A DNA stretch of 64,000 nt from Thermodesulfobacteriota bacterium (GCA_040757775.1 JBFLWQ010000003.1:124001-188000), one strand, 5' to 3'. Shown: positions 8,514 to 18,527, counted from the stretch's first letter. The notes: generated from the letters alone by a model not told the origin. A program made the numbers and translations.

Positions 8514-8645
8514 GAGACTGTGTCGTAATGCTCTTTTTGTCATTGCGAACAACCGAAGGGAGTGTGGCAATCATTGTATAATCAATGACATATAAGATTG
8601 CTTCAGTCGTTTCACTCCTTCGCAATGACATTGTGACACAGTCTC
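8514..8645. mobile_element. MITE-like element with 11-bp terminal inverted repeats
   Basis: GAGACTGTGTC at 8514-8524 and its exact complement GACACAGTCTC at 8635-8645 bound a 132-bp palindrome-rich segment. Internal arms read GTCATTGCGAAC and CCTTCGCAATGAC. No coding capacity is present. The start of the left terminus (GACTGTGTC) recurs at 15423, ahead of another hairpin repeat. Confidence 0.7.
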
Positions 8646-8742
8646 CAAGAACGGAATGACAGAATACAGAATAGCGAAAATTTATAATATGTTTGAATAC
8701 CCCTCAGCTTGCTGCGGGGAGGTTCATTGGCGAAACACTCTG

Positions 8743-11700
8743 CTAAAATATAGCAGCGAGCGCAGCTATAGATAAGAGCGTCTGGGAGAGAATCTGGGTG
8801 ATGTCCCTGGTGTATAAGAGGGGACTTATCTTTGCTTCAACCGTAGCCGGGACAATTATTGTATCCCCTGGCATTATCTTGGCGGACAAAAAATCTCCGC
8901 CTCCAAATACCCATCTATTCTCATTGCTCTTCCACAGAAGCCCCCCTTTTTTGGCTTCTGATTGGCTTACTACTGTACCATTGTATCTAACTATGTAAAT
9001 GCTTTCCTTATCCGCATCTTTGGTTATTCCACCCACTTTTGACAGGTAGTATTTGACATTAGCATTTTCTCTAAAGCTTATGGATGTCTGGTTATAAACC
9101 CTCCCAATAACATTAACTATAGTAGGTCTGCTGGGTATTTTAAGGGTATCTCCAACCTCCAGCATAACATCATCCTGCGACCCTTCTAACTCTTTGAGGG
9201 GTTTCAGATTTATAGTTACTTTGCCTTCAACCTTCACTTCCTTAAGCTTCTCGATGAACATACGCCTCACCTCTAAAGACTGTTTCTGGATGGAGGCTGT
9301 CTCTCCGGATGTTGCTAACTGGGCTGCTTTTGAACTCTCTATGTTTAATCTCAACTCCAGATCCTTTACAAACTCATCGAACCTCATCTGCTGTTCTTTT
9401 CTTGCCGACTCTTTTATGAGATATGCCCCTTCAATAAAGGCATCTCTTGTATAACCACCTGCCCTTCGGATAAGGTCGCTCAATCTATCACCTTCTTGTA
9501 TATTGTAATCTCCTGGGAACATCACCTTTCCTTTGATTGCTGCAATCTTTTTTATGTCCCAATCTGGGATACTTCTCACAAAGAGCGTATCATCTTCCTG
9601 AAGCAGTATATTGTGGTCAGGATTGTCCTTCAGTGCCTCTTCAAGACTGATATATATCTGTTTTGCTCTGGTACCATCTTTGTCCTTTATAATACGGGTG
9701 ATCTCTGCCTTGGGCAGATACGCCTCTCTCTTCAGGTTACCGGCAACATATATGAGGTCCATAACTCTCATATTCTTAATCAGCTTATAATCCCTGGGAT
9801 ACCCTACCTCTCCATTTATATACACCTTTGGTAATTCTTTCATCTGTTCTTCAGAGAAAAGTACTACCCTGTCCCGGTTTTTTATTTCAATGTCTTCTTT
9901 TAGATCTCCCTTTAAGAGTTTTCCCAGGTTAAAGGATACGACTTCCGAATGGTAATCAGGAGGAACCAGTCTTGTTATTTCTCCATACCCGAGGAATGGT
10001 TTTGGAAGCAGTACGTCATAAGAAGGAACGAGATCACTGAGCCTCATTCCGGGTTTTAGCTCATATCTGCCAGGCCTCTTCACATGTCCTTCCAGGTGTA
10101 CTATATTCTTAACCTCCATGAATATTGGAAATATTTTAATTAGGTCTCTGTCTTTCAATGGTGTAAGGATAGCCTCACCTTTGGGGTCAGATATATCGAG
10201 TTCCATAGCTACAGGTTCCTGGTGAGGAATAACCCTCTCAATCTGGACCCTGTTCAGATAAGTAGTTCCTGATAAACCTCCTGCGAGCTCAAGAAGCTTT
10301 TTTAATGAGAGCATATCTTCTTTGATCTCATATATGGCAGGTTCCTTAACTTCTCCGGTTATTCCAACTACATGCCCTATCTTGGGTACGAATATAGTAT
10401 CCCCGGGTTGCAATTTGATATCTTTGCCCTGTTTGCCTTTTAAAAGGAATTCATACAGATCAATAGAAGAAATTACTTTGCCATTCCTTATCAACTGGAT
10501 ATTCCTCAAGCTTCCCTTCTTAGTTGGCCCTCCGGAAGCAAGGAGTGAATTGTAAAGAGTAGACAGGGAACCTACCTGATAACTGCCTGGAAATTGGACA
10601 TCTCCAGTAATAAAGATCTGGATACTCTTTAGTTGATCCATGGTTACATTGAGCGAGATGAGGTTATCATATCTAGAAAACTGCTTTAAAAGAAAGTCCT
10701 TAAGTTCTGAAAACCTGAGCCCGGACACACTGAGGCTGCCTACGAAAGGAAGATTGATCTTCCCAGTACGGTCGACTATTACAGGAATCTCCTCATTTAT
10801 TCCGCCCCAGAGATAGATAGTGAAGTTATCTCCCGGCCCTATGATGTAATCAGGTGGGGCAGGGAACCCCTGAAAAGGGACAAAACTGGAGACTATAGAG
10901 GAGAATGTGTCATATCCGAATTGTTTGATGACATTTTCCTCTAATTCTTTTTCGATCCTTTCCTCCATCTTCTTTTTGTTCTTTTCCGTTGTTTCTTTTG
11001 TTATCTTTTCTTCAAGCTCCTTTATATCCTCTTTTGTTATATCTCTTGGAGTCTTCTTTTCTAACTTTCTAATTTCCTCGTCCAGTTTTTCTCTTATCTC
11101 CCTTCTGATTTCCTCATTTAGCCCCCGTTCTATCTTTGTTGTCAGTTCCCTCTTGAGTCTTTCCTGAAACTCTTTTTCTATATGGGATAGGGTATCTTTC
11201 AACGGACGGGCTGCCACTTCGATGGTCATGATCCCCCCGGCTTCAGCATCCTCTTTAACAGTAGCTTTTTTTGAGGCTACGACTACAATATAATATGTCT
11301 TATCTGGATCCAGACCGGTGATAGTATAAGAGTTGAGGTTTCCTGCGTCTTTTTGATCTGTGTAATTGCCAGACTGAAGCCCCCACATCACACTGTAGGT
11401 TACATCCTGACCTTCAAGAGGGATCCAATTGAGGTGGAGGCTTTTTACCCCAGGTTTAACTGTTAGGCTGTTAGTAAAACTGTAGTTAATTCCTATATCT
11501 TTCTTTGATAGAGTATCTGCCCCCTCTTTTCCCTCTTTAAGCCCTTTAATTCCTCCGCTTGCTCTCTCTTCAGCAGATGTTAATCCGCTGCCCAATTGTC
11601 CACCAATACGACTTCCTAAATAATACCTCAATGCCTGCTCCTTATCCCTGTCACTTCCCTCCCCTGTTGAGATTCCATAGCCAACCATTAAAATACCGGC

Positions 11701-11760
11701 AAAAAGTAGGGAAGTAAGTAACGCTACCCTCTTTAGAAATACGTATTTCATGTTTTTCAC
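8743..11760 (-). CDS. Wza-like polysaccharide export protein with six SLBB domains
   Basis: 1005 residues. An N-terminal hydrophobic segment (residues 10-30) has no lipobox cysteine, unlike classical Wza. Next come a fibronectin type III-like domain (about 98-168), a highly charged Glu/Lys/Arg coiled coil (about 190-281), and the polysaccharide-export domain starting at DYIIGPGDN (about 304). Six SLBB repeats follow (ITGDVQFPGSY, ITGEVKEPAIY, LEGHVKRPGRY, INGEVGYPRDY, IKGKVMFPGDY, VIGRVYNQ), and a second helical insert lies between repeats five and six. The C-terminus is a hydrophobic helix. The fold and length fit an outer-membrane export conduit. The fibronectin plus coiled-coil front end is unusual. 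Confidence 0.85.
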   Translation of the reverse strand: MKNMKYVFLKRVALLTSLLFAGILMVGYGISTGEGSDRDKEQALRYYLGSRIGGQLGSGLTSAEERASGGIKGLKEGKEGADTLSKKDIGINYSFTNSLTVKPGVKSLHLNWIPLEGQDVTYSVMWGLQSGNYTDQKDAGNLNSYTITGLDPDKTYYIVVVASKKATVKEDAEAGGIMTIEVAARPLKDTLSHIEKEFQERLKRELTTKIERGLNEEIRREIREKLDEEIRKLEKKTPRDITKEDIKELEEKITKETTEKNKKKMEERIEKELEENVIKQFGYDTFSSIVSSFVPFQGFPAPPDYIIGPGDNFTIYLWGGINEEIPVIVDRTGKINLPFVGSLSVSGLRFSELKDFLLKQFSRYDNLISLNVTMDQLKSIQIFITGDVQFPGSYQVGSLSTLYNSLLASGGPTKKGSLRNIQLIRNGKVISSIDLYEFLLKGKQGKDIKLQPGDTIFVPKIGHVVGITGEVKEPAIYEIKEDMLSLKKLLELAGGLSGTTYLNRVQIERVIPHQEPVAMELDISDPKGEAILTPLKDRDLIKIFPIFMEVKNIVHLEGHVKRPGRYELKPGMRLSDLVPSYDVLLPKPFLGYGEITRLVPPDYHSEVVSFNLGKLLKGDLKEDIEIKNRDRVVLFSEEQMKELPKVYINGEVGYPRDYKLIKNMRVMDLIYVAGNLKREAYLPKAEITRIIKDKDGTRAKQIYISLEEALKDNPDHNILLQEDDTLFVRSIPDWDIKKIAAIKGKVMFPGDYNIQEGDRLSDLIRRAGGYTRDAFIEGAYLIKESARKEQQMRFDEFVKDLELRLNIESSKAAQLATSGETASIQKQSLEVRRMFIEKLKEVKVEGKVTINLKPLKELEGSQDDVMLEVGDTLKIPSRPTIVNVIGRVYNQTSISFRENANVKYYLSKVGGITKDADKESIYIVRYNGTVVSQSEAKKGGLLWKSNENRWVFGGGDFLSAKIMPGDTIIVPATVEAKISPLLYTRDITQILSQTLLSIAALAAIF

Positions 11761-11897
11761 TCCGTAAGTTTATATTTTAGATTCTTTTTCCATTTAGTTG
11801 TTAAGAAGGATTCGAGGATTCAAGGGTTCAAGTGAACGGAACTTAACCACTAGAATACTTTCCGCCTTTGGCGGACTTGAATCCTTATAATCTTAAT

Positions 11898-13460
11898 TTA
11901 AAATCGAAATAGAACCTCAAAGCCCATTATATGGTGGTTTTTTGTTTCATCATTTACAAATCCAAAATTCTCTATCCTCTCAAAGCCGTATCTTCCCTTA
12001 AATTCAACCATATCAGTAATGTTATAGGACAGGTCGATCCCCACCTGGTAGTGCTCCTCTGGATACGCGTTGCTATTTCCTCTCTTTTCTATGTCAATAT
12101 CGATTCCTATTGATAAATCGTTGTTCAAATAACTGGTACCCCTGATAAAAATATCCTGTGCATCACTTCCCATATGGTGGCCTATTACTGAATTTTTATA
12201 AGTGTAACCGGTCTTGTAAATATTATGATTATACCATAGGTTCGGGGTATTGCCGATATCGTTGTTTGCATATTCAATTCGAAGGGTTGTCCCTTCTTTC
12301 AAGAAGATATCCTGGAGTAAAATTCCTGTGAGATAACCAGTGCCGCTAAAAAGCCATCCGGCTTCATCTTCTCCTCCAATTTCTCCATAGATAATAATAG
12401 ACCTGGAGATTGGTACAAATCTGTCAATATGGGGGATCCTTACAGAGAAATCGATAGATGCGATCTGGTTATTATTCTTGCCAGAATCGGATTTATTTTC
12501 CTGGTTAGCAAGAAACATTGATATATAATCGAAAAATTCAAGCCTCTCTCTACCTTCTCCACCAAACATAACCACCCTTGAAATACCCAGTTCAACCGTA
12601 GGGATTGGCTTAAAATCTAATCTAAGTCCTGTAAGATAAGGTTCAGGAATTGTTCTGTCTTCTTCCAGTCTTGTCAGAAACCAGGTTACCTTGAAAGGTC
12701 CCATGTATCTGAAAAACCAGGGCAATAGAATTGGTTGAGGATTAGAAATTTTCAGCATATCAAAGGGCTTGGCGTTATTGGTCATAAGCAGAGAACCGTG
12801 GTACCCGGGTCCCCACCAGAGAGAATCCCGTCCCAGCTCAAACTCTAAGTTGTTTTTTGTAAGTTTTACGTAGCCTTTTTCCAGGTCAAACTCATTTCTT
12901 GTTTCATTGTCTAAGTTTTGGTTGTATTCAAATATGGGCTGGTAATACAGAGATAAACTTTCAGATAATTTGCCATATCCTGAGAAATCTAAGGAGAGAT
13001 TATGATCGTCACCATATCGAATCCCATCATTGTTATAAAGAGTGTAGTTTCCATCAAGCAAATTGTATTTTACTCTTAGTTCCTCTAGAGGTTTTATAAA
13101 GGTATCAAACCTGGTACCCTCAATTATCCCAAGGCTGATTAACTCATCCTTTAGTTCTCTTTTAAGCCGTTCTAAAAAATAGAGGGTTAACCTGTCCGTT
13201 TCATCTTTAAGCTTTTTTTCTGCTATTAAACGCATTGCCTCACCGGTTAATCTTGCTGCTTCTATTCGGGTGAGGGGTTTGGTGTTCATTAAATCACTTT
13301 CTGTTAACCCGACCAATGTCAGCCTTTCCAATGCGGGGTACACCCAACTGTCCAGATTAACATTTACCGATGTTTCAGAGAGAGACAGAGATGGGAAGAT
13401 AAAGATTGAGAAAATAATCAGAGCGGTTTGCAATTTTGATTTAAATAATTTTCTTTTCAT
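11898..13460 (-). CDS. Wzi-like capsule assembly outer-membrane protein
   Basis: About 520 residues. A signal peptide (residues 1-28, ending SLSLSE) precedes a helical N-terminal segment and a long beta-barrel-like region rich in alternating aromatic residues. It ends in LFRF, with the terminal phenylalanine typical of BamA-assembled porins. Patterns such as GRDSLWWGPGYHGS fit the Wzi/capsule assembly family, which binds exported polysaccharide at the surface. The ATG at 13460 has a GAGAGG ribosome-binding site. The gene lies between engB and the Wza-like gene on the same strand, consistent with one export unit. Confidence 0.8.
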   Translation of the reverse strand: MKRKLFKSKLQTALIIFSIFIFPSLSLSETSVNVNLDSWVYPALERLTLVGLTESDLMNTKPLTRIEAARLTGEAMRLIAEKKLKDETDRLTLYFLERLKRELKDELISLGIIEGTRFDTFIKPLEELRVKYNLLDGNYTLYNNDGIRYGDDHNLSLDFSGYGKLSESLSLYYQPIFEYNQNLDNETRNEFDLEKGYVKLTKNNLEFELGRDSLWWGPGYHGSLLMTNNAKPFDMLKISNPQPILLPWFFRYMGPFKVTWFLTRLEEDRTIPEPYLTGLRLDFKPIPTVELGISRVVMFGGEGRERLEFFDYISMFLANQENKSDSGKNNNQIASIDFSVRIPHIDRFVPISRSIIIYGEIGGEDEAGWLFSGTGYLTGILLQDIFLKEGTTLRIEYANNDIGNTPNLWYNHNIYKTGYTYKNSVIGHHMGSDAQDIFIRGTSYLNNDLSIGIDIDIEKRGNSNAYPEEHYQVGIDLSYNITDMVEFKGRYGFERIENFGFVNDETKNHHIMGFEVLFRF

Positions 13461-13501
13461 AAAAATTAGCCTCTCTTTAACGAATGCAAACACAATAACT
13501 T

Positions 13502-14083
13502 CTATTCAACCCTGCAAAGAATTTGTTTCCATATTTCTTCTTTCCCTTCTTTGGTAACAGCTGAAAATAGGATAGGATTGTTGTTCTTTAACGGAAGAGA
13601 CTCTTTAATGAGTTCGATCTGTTTCTTCAATTTTGCCCTGGATAACTTGTCTGTTTTATTTAATACTATTACTCTCGGGATCTGATAAAAATCAAACCAC
13701 TCTATAAGTTCAATATCTTCCCGGCATGGTATCCTTCTTACATCAAGGATAAGCAGCACCAGCTTTATAGCTTTTCCCGTCTTTAAATAGCCCTCTACTA
13801 AAGGTTTCCATCTCTTTCTCAACTTCAATGGAGCCTTGGCATAACCATAACCAGGCAGGTCAACAAACGTGATCCCATTGTTGATATTGAAAAAATTTAT
13901 AGATTGGGTCTTGCCCGGGGTGGAACTGGTCTTGACCAGGTTTTTTCTGTTTACTAAGATATTTATTAGTGATGACTTTCCAACATTTGACCTGCCCGCA
14001 AAGACCACTTCCGGCAAGGAGTCTTTGGGGTAATCAGAAGGCATCCATGCACTCTTTACAAACTCTGCAGAGGTTATTTTCAT
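13502..14083 (-). CDS. engB: Ribosome biogenesis GTPase EngB/YsxC
   Basis: 193 residues, typical of the family. G1 is GRSNVGKSS, G3 is DLPGYGYA and G4 is NKTDKL. EngB helps assemble the large ribosomal subunit in the cytoplasm. The ATG at 14083 sits 5 nt after the stop of the aminotransferase gene and has a GAAGG site about 10 nt upstream, overlapping the end of that gene, so the two are probably coupled. A TTG at 14092 is a weaker alternative. Confidence 0.93.
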   Translation of the reverse strand: MKITSAEFVKSAWMPSDYPKDSLPEVVFAGRSNVGKSSLINILVNRKNLVKTSSTPGKTQSINFFNINNGITFVDLPGYGYAKAPLKLRKRWKPLVEGYLKTGKAIKLVLLILDVRRIPCREDIELIEWFDFYQIPRVIVLNKTDKLSRAKLKKQIELIKESLPLKNNNPILFSAVTKEGKEEIWKQILCRVE

Positions 14084-14088
14084 AATGC

Positions 14089-15225
14089 TCAAACCTTCAA
14101 ATAATCTGCTATTCTATCCATAGCTTTGCTTATGTTTTCTAATGAATTGGCATAGGAGAAGCGGATATATCCCTCACCGTTACTCCCAAAATCGATACCG
14201 GGTGTTACCCCAACCTTTGCATTTTCCAGGATGTCAAAGGCAAGTCTATAAGAGTCTCCTGAAAACTTTCTGGCATTGGCAAGTACATAAAAGGCACCGG
14301 TTGGTTCAATGGTAATTCCAAAGCCTATCTCCTTAAGCTTCGAAATCATAAATTTCCTTCTTTCATCGTATACCTTTTTCATCTTTGCCACTTCCTCTTT
14401 AGTTTCCTTGAGGGCAGCAATTCCTGCCCACTGGACAAAGGCATTGGCAGAAATGAAGAAGTTTTGATGGATCTTTTGCAGGGGACGAATAAATTCATCC
14501 GGGACGATAGCATATCCCAGCCTCCATCCGGTCATTGCGTAGAGTTTTGAAAAACCATTGAATACAAAGGCAGTATCTGTAAATTCCAGTATAGTATGTT
14601 CTCTGTCTTTATAGACCAATCCGTGGTAGATTTCGTCGGAAATAACCAGGGGCCCCAGCCCTGCTATTTCTTTCATCCTTTCAGCAGGTAGTATGTTTCC
14701 CGTAGGGTTGGAAGGGGAATTGAATATAATCCCTTTGGTTCGCTTTGTTATCTTTTCTACAATCTTTTCAGGTAAGTATTGAAAACCATCTTCCTCAAAT
14801 ACATCTACCCATAAGGGCTTTCCATCAACGAACTCTATAAGCTTAGAATAGCAGGAATAGGAAGGGTTAGGGAGTATTATTTCATCTCCGGGATTGAGCA
14901 GGGAAGAGAATAATAACAGCATAGCCGGTGAACTTCCTGAGGTAACAAGAACCTGGTCCGGAGAGATTTTCACATTGTATTTCTCGAAGTAATGTTCGCA
15001 AATTGCCTCCCTCAGCTCAATCAGACCCAGACTGTGGGTATAGTGGGTCTTGCCGTCCTTCAGGGCTTTAATGGCTGCCTCTTTAACACATGCAGGGGTA
15101 TCAAAGTCTGGTTCCCCTACTTCAAGATGGATGATGTTTTCTCCTTTTCTCTCCATCTCTGCCGCCTTCTCCATCACATCCATCACTATAAAAGGGGGTA
15201 TATGTATTGCCTTTTTTGATATCAT
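14089..15225 (-). CDS. Class I/II pyridoxal-phosphate aminotransferase
   Basis: 378 residues of the aspartate aminotransferase fold-type I family. Visible motifs are NPSNPTG, SDEIYHGLVY and the lysine-containing FNGFSKLYAMTGWRLGY, which forms the internal aldimine. The C-terminal YIRFSYA supplies the carboxylate-binding arginine. Substrate is probably a dicarboxylic or branched/aromatic amino acid, not resolvable here. The ATG has an AGGA site 8 nt upstream and is followed directly by engB. Confidence 0.88.
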   Translation of the reverse strand: MISKKAIHIPPFIVMDVMEKAAEMERKGENIIHLEVGEPDFDTPACVKEAAIKALKDGKTHYTHSLGLIELREAICEHYFEKYNVKISPDQVLVTSGSSPAMLLLFSSLLNPGDEIILPNPSYSCYSKLIEFVDGKPLWVDVFEEDGFQYLPEKIVEKITKRTKGIIFNSPSNPTGNILPAERMKEIAGLGPLVISDEIYHGLVYKDREHTILEFTDTAFVFNGFSKLYAMTGWRLGYAIVPDEFIRPLQKIHQNFFISANAFVQWAGIAALKETKEEVAKMKKVYDERRKFMISKLKEIGFGITIEPTGAFYVLANARKFSGDSYRLAFDILENAKVGVTPGIDFGSNGEGYIRFSYANSLENISKAMDRIADYLKV

Positions 15226-15446
15226 ATTCGAAATCCTAAGATAGTCGAAAATTTCAGATGCCAGAAGTTGACAACCTCATAAAAAGTCAAAACTCCCTCT
15301 CCCTCGATGGGAGAGGGTTGCCTGCCTGTGCGTGTCCGCACGCAGACAGGGGGTGAGGGTGGATATAGATAGTGATTTCTATCGGTTAGAATTTCCCTCC
15401 CTTTTATTCCCTTCCACCAGGGGACTGTGTCAAAATCCCCTTTTTT

Positions 15447-15534
15447 GTCATTTCGAGTAAAGCGAGAAATCTTAATCGTTAGTAATATTAAAATGTTAAG
15501 ATTCCTCATCCACCAGAGGCGGATTCGGAATGAC
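15447..15534. repeat. Dispersed hairpin repeat, copy 2
   Basis: The arm GTCATTTCGAGTAAAGCGAG pairs imperfectly with the closing GGATTCGGAATGAC. The right arm contains the CCACCAGAGGCGGA word seen also at 57952-58031. It is preceded at 15423 by GACTGTGTC, as in the MITE-like element at 8514. Confidence 0.75.
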
Positions 15535-15645
15535 ATGGGGGCGGTTTAAAAGTGAAAATTAACTTCTTATAGAAGAGATGTCAAGGTATTTTTGTTTACC
15601 CCATTTTTCGTTTATGCTATATATACCACTTGGGTTATTTCCATT

Positions 15646-15679
15646 AAGATTTCTCGTCGTTGTCGCTCCTCGAAATGAC
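15646..15679. repeat. Half copy of the dispersed hairpin repeat
   Basis: This matches the right arm of the copy at 5249-5327 (AAGATTTCTCGTCG ... TCGAAATGAC). The match continues into the following AAAATTCAAAGCTCT, so the repeated unit extends beyond the hairpin itself. Confidence 0.75.
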
Positions 15680-15729
15680 AAAATTCAAAGCTCTATAGGC
15701 ATGATTGGGGAATTCTGTCGGGGGTTATA

Positions 15730-17607
15730 TTGCCAGCCTATCCAAAGGAATATGATGTTATTGTAATTGGCGGGGGACACGCCGGCTGTGAAGCTGCACT
15801 GGCTGCTTCACGAATGGGGTGTAAAACCCTGCTCACTACTATCAATCTCGACACTATTGCTCTGATGTCCTGCAACCCGGCCATCGGTGGACTGGCAAAG
15901 GGACAGTTGGTTAAAGAGATCGATGCTCTGGGTGGAGAGATGGCGAAGAATATAGATGAGACTGGCATACAATTCAGGGTTTTAAACACAAGGAAAGGGC
16001 CTGCTGTCAGGTCATCTCGTGCCCAGGCTGATAGGCAGGCTTATCGTTTACGCATGAAGACGGTTTTAGAGAATCAGGACAATCTGGACATTAAACAGAC
16101 CGTCGTAGATAGAATATTGGCAGAGGCTCATACTGTTTGTGGTATTAAGACCAATATTGATGAATATTTTGTTGCAAAGACAGTTGTTATTACTACCGGC
16201 ACATTTCTGAATGGACTGATTCACATAGGTCTTGAGAACTTTCCGTCCGGAAGGATGGGGGATCCACCTTCTATAAAACTCTCTCAGAGTTTGAGGGATT
16301 TAGGGTTTAAAATGGGAAGATTAAAGACTGGTACCACACCACGACTCAATTGTAAGACAATTGATTTTGGAAGGCTTAAACCGCAGGAAGGGGATGACCC
16401 TCCTATTCCTTTTTCCTTCTCAACAAAGGAGATAAAGCAGTCCCAGGTTCCTTGCTACATTACCTACACCAATCCAAGAACCCATGAGATAATAAGAAGC
16501 GGTTTAGATCGTTCTCCACTTTATATGGGATTGATAAAAGGGACTGGTGTAAGATACTGTCCATCTATTGAAGATAAGATTATGCGGTTTTCTGAAAAAC
16601 CAAGGCATCAAGTATTCCTGGAGCCGGATGGCATTGATACAGTGGAGATATACCCCAATGGTCTCTCTACAAGCCTGCCTCTGGATATACAATGGAAGAT
16701 GCTCAGGAGTATAGAGGGGTTGGAACAGGTGGAGATAATGAGGCCTGGATATGGTATTGAATATGACTATATAGACCCTACCCAATTGAAGCCAACCCTG
16801 GAAACTAAACCTATTAAAAACCTTTACTGCGCTGGACAGATCAATGGCACTACCGGTTATGAAGAGGCTGCTGCCCAGGGTATTGTTGCCGGAATCAATG
16901 CCGTCCTGAATGTTCAGGGCAAGGAATCTTTTGTCCTGGACAGGTCTGAGGCGTATATTGGCGTCCTGATAGATGACCTGGTTACAAAAGGAACCGATGA
17001 GCCTTACCGAATGTTTACATCGAGGGCAGAGTACCGATTGTTATTGAGAGAGGATAATGCAGACATTAGGTTGCGAGAGAAAGGCTACCTTCTGGGGTTA
17101 GTAAGCAATAAAGACTACAGCAATCTTAAGGCAAAGGTGAAGGCTATTGAAGAGGAAATAGCCCGACTTAAGGCTAAAAAAATCAAACCAAACAAAACTG
17201 CAAATGAGAAACTCCTCAGACTGGGAAGTAGTCCTTTAGACAATGTAATAACGCTGGAAGAGCTTCTCAGGAGACCGGAGATATTGTATAACGATTTGAA
17301 ATTATTTGATGATTCGACCATTCGTGAGTTGTCCCCTGACGAAGCCCTTCAGGTTGAGATTCAGGTTAAATACAGGGGCTATATAGACAGACAGGGGGAA
17401 GAAATAGAGAAATTCAGGAAGATGGAAAAACTACAAATACCCCATGACCTTGACTTTGGCAATATCCCAGGGTTGTCCAACGAAGTAAGAGAGAAATTGG
17501 TTAAGATAAGACCCCTTTCTCTGGGGCAGGCGTCCCGCATCTCCGGGGTTACCCCTGCTGCTATTTCTATACTTACAGTATATATGAAGAAGTTGGGGTA
17601 TCTATAA
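15730..17607 (+). CDS. mnmG: tRNA uridine-34 5-carboxymethylaminomethyl enzyme MnmG (GidA)
   Basis: 625 residues, full length. The FAD-binding N-terminus is [18 protein letters not shown], followed by family motifs [20 protein letters not shown] and GYEEAAAQG. With MnmE it modifies wobble uridines of tRNA. A TTG start at 15730 follows a GGGGG stretch about 5 nt upstream; no in-frame ATG lies nearer the FAD motif. The frequent downstream neighbour rsmG is absent; an accessory region follows instead. Confidence 0.95.
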   Translation: MPAYPKEYDVIVIGGGHAGCEAALAASRMGCKTLLTTINLDTIALMSCNPAIGGLAKGQLVKEIDALGGEMAKNIDETGIQFRVLNTRKGPAVRSSRAQADRQAYRLRMKTVLENQDNLDIKQTVVDRILAEAHTVCGIKTNIDEYFVAKTVVITTGTFLNGLIHIGLENFPSGRMGDPPSIKLSQSLRDLGFKMGRLKTGTTPRLNCKTIDFGRLKPQEGDDPPIPFSFSTKEIKQSQVPCYITYTNPRTHEIIRSGLDRSPLYMGLIKGTGVRYCPSIEDKIMRFSEKPRHQVFLEPDGIDTVEIYPNGLSTSLPLDIQWKMLRSIEGLEQVEIMRPGYGIEYDYIDPTQLKPTLETKPIKNLYCAGQINGTTGYEEAAAQGIVAGINAVLNVQGKESFVLDRSEAYIGVLIDDLVTKGTDEPYRMFTSRAEYRLLLREDNADIRLREKGYLLGLVSNKDYSNLKAKVKAIEEEIARLKAKKIKPNKTANEKLLRLGSSPLDNVITLEELLRRPEILYNDLKLFDDSTIRELSPDEALQVEIQVKYRGYIDRQGEEIEKFRKMEKLQIPHDLDFGNIPGLSNEVREKLVKIRPLSLGQASRISGVTPAAISILTVYMKKLGYL

Positions 17608-17663
17608 CATGAAGGTAGTTTTCTGGGATTATTGTTAAACTTGAAATTGCTAATCTGTATTCT

Positions 17664-17759
17664 GTCATTCCGTGCTTGACAGAGCCTGCCCCGTAATTGA
17701 TACGGGGTTCGCAGGAATGACTATGGAAACCCTGTAGCAAGCTGCAGGGAATTATCAAA
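17664..17759. repeat. Composite dispersed repeat
   Basis: GTCATTCCGTGC at 17664 pairs with GCAGGAATGAC ending at 17721 around a CCCCGTAATTGATACGGGG hairpin. The adjoining 17711-17759 is an inverted copy of the block at 8422-8486. It separates mnmG from the accessory genes. Confidence 0.7.
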
Positions 17760-17825
17760 TTAAAGAAAGATTGAAATTAATCAGATAGTTGTTATACTTT
17801 AATATACCAATCGGGGCAGGAGGCA

Positions 17826-18047
17826 ATGAATGTGAATAGTATAGAGGCAACATCTGAGGTCTTCTTGACGGCGTTTCGAGCATTAACAAAAAAAGCGAGA
17901 GAGGCAGTGGTAGAAAAAATGCTCAATGATAAAGAATTCCTGGAGGACTTGATAGATACTGTTATTATCGAACAACGCCGTAAAGAACCATCTCGCAATT
18001 TGGATGAGTACCTAAAATCCATTCCCTCGCAATTCCAAGAAACTTAA
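17826..18047 (+). CDS. Small antitoxin-like protein without visible toxin
   Basis: 73 residues, helical and charged, with an acidic middle (LNDKEFLEDLIDTVIIEQRRKEP). AGGAGG precedes the ATG by 4-5 nt. The composition and size resemble the antitoxin halves of RelE/ParE-type pairs, but no toxin gene follows: the next 86 bp contain stops in all frames before the HicB-like gene. Family not recognised with certainty. Confidence 0.55.
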   Translation: MNVNSIEATSEVFLTAFRALTKKAREAVVEKMLNDKEFLEDLIDTVIIEQRRKEPSRNLDEYLKSIPSQFQET

Positions 18048-18133
18048 TTATCAAAGGACTAAGTTTGGCTTCACCGAAACTTCGTATATGCTGGAACCAA
18101 TAGACAAAGCGGTAGTGTTATGGAGGTAAGAAA

Positions 18134-18364
18134 ATGAGGCAGATAATCATTTATCTTGGCGAGGATGGTTACTGGGTAGCTGAATATCCGAGCCTTCCAG
18201 GCTGTATTAGTCAAGGAAAGACAAAGGAAGAGGCTATAATCAATATCAAGGAGGCAATTCAAGGGTATATCAAGGCATTAGAAGAAGATGGTCTTCCTGT
18301 TCCTGAAGAACATTTTGATGCTTTGCTCATCCGCCAGCCCTTTATGCGAAACGATGGGCTTTAA
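18134..18364 (+). CDS. HicB-family antitoxin-like protein, HicA absent
   Basis: 76 residues. The HicB partial RNase-H-like fold is clear from GYWVAEYPSLPGCISQGKT followed by EEAIINIKEAI and GLPVPEE. HicB normally neutralises the HicA mRNA interferase encoded beside it. No HicA-like frame (small, with a conserved GSH motif) exists on either side. The C-terminus after DALL reads IRQPFMRNDGL, unlike the usual short hydrophobic ending, so the 3' end may have been replaced by a deletion. Confidence 0.75.
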   Translation: MRQIIIYLGEDGYWVAEYPSLPGCISQGKTKEEAIINIKEAIQGYIKALEEDGLPVPEEHFDALLIRQPFMRNDGL

Positions 18365-18377
18365 AAAAGAGGATAGA

Positions 18378-18527
18378 ATGACTAATCAAAAAGTGAATTT
18401 CAAAACTGAAAAAGAACTTCAAGAAGTAATCTTGCAGGAAAAAGCAAGAGGGACCGCTGATTTAGAGATTGGACAGAAATATGGAGTCACATTTAGGTAT
18501 ATTGAGCGGACTTACAATTTTAACTAA
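18378..18527 (+). pseudogene. N-terminal stub of a DNA methyltransferase (probable)
   Basis: 49 codons with a good GAGGAT ribosome-binding site. The sequence (KELQEVILQEKARGTADLEIG, then YGVTFRYIER, quoted in part) resembles, from memory, the leader helix-turn-helix region of a group of adenine-type DNA methyltransferases. The frame ends within a few codons of that helix, and no methyltransferase catalytic motif (DPPY or FxGxG) follows. The endonuclease-like gene 137 bp downstream supports a broken restriction-modification system. If the resemblance is wrong, it is simply a 49-residue unknown protein. Confidence 0.45.

Larger units (their letters stand above)
15226..15729. other. Repeat-filled intergenic region upstream of mnmG
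   Basis: This 504-bp divergent gap contains no gene. Around 15297-15357 is a block rich in CTCCCTCTCCCTCGATGGGAG-like and GGGGTGAGGGTGG words with a nested inverted repeat near GTGTCCGCACGC. Two hairpin repeats follow at 15447-15534 and 15646-15679. Promoters for mnmG and the aminotransferase must lie here, but I see none close to consensus. Confidence 0.6.
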
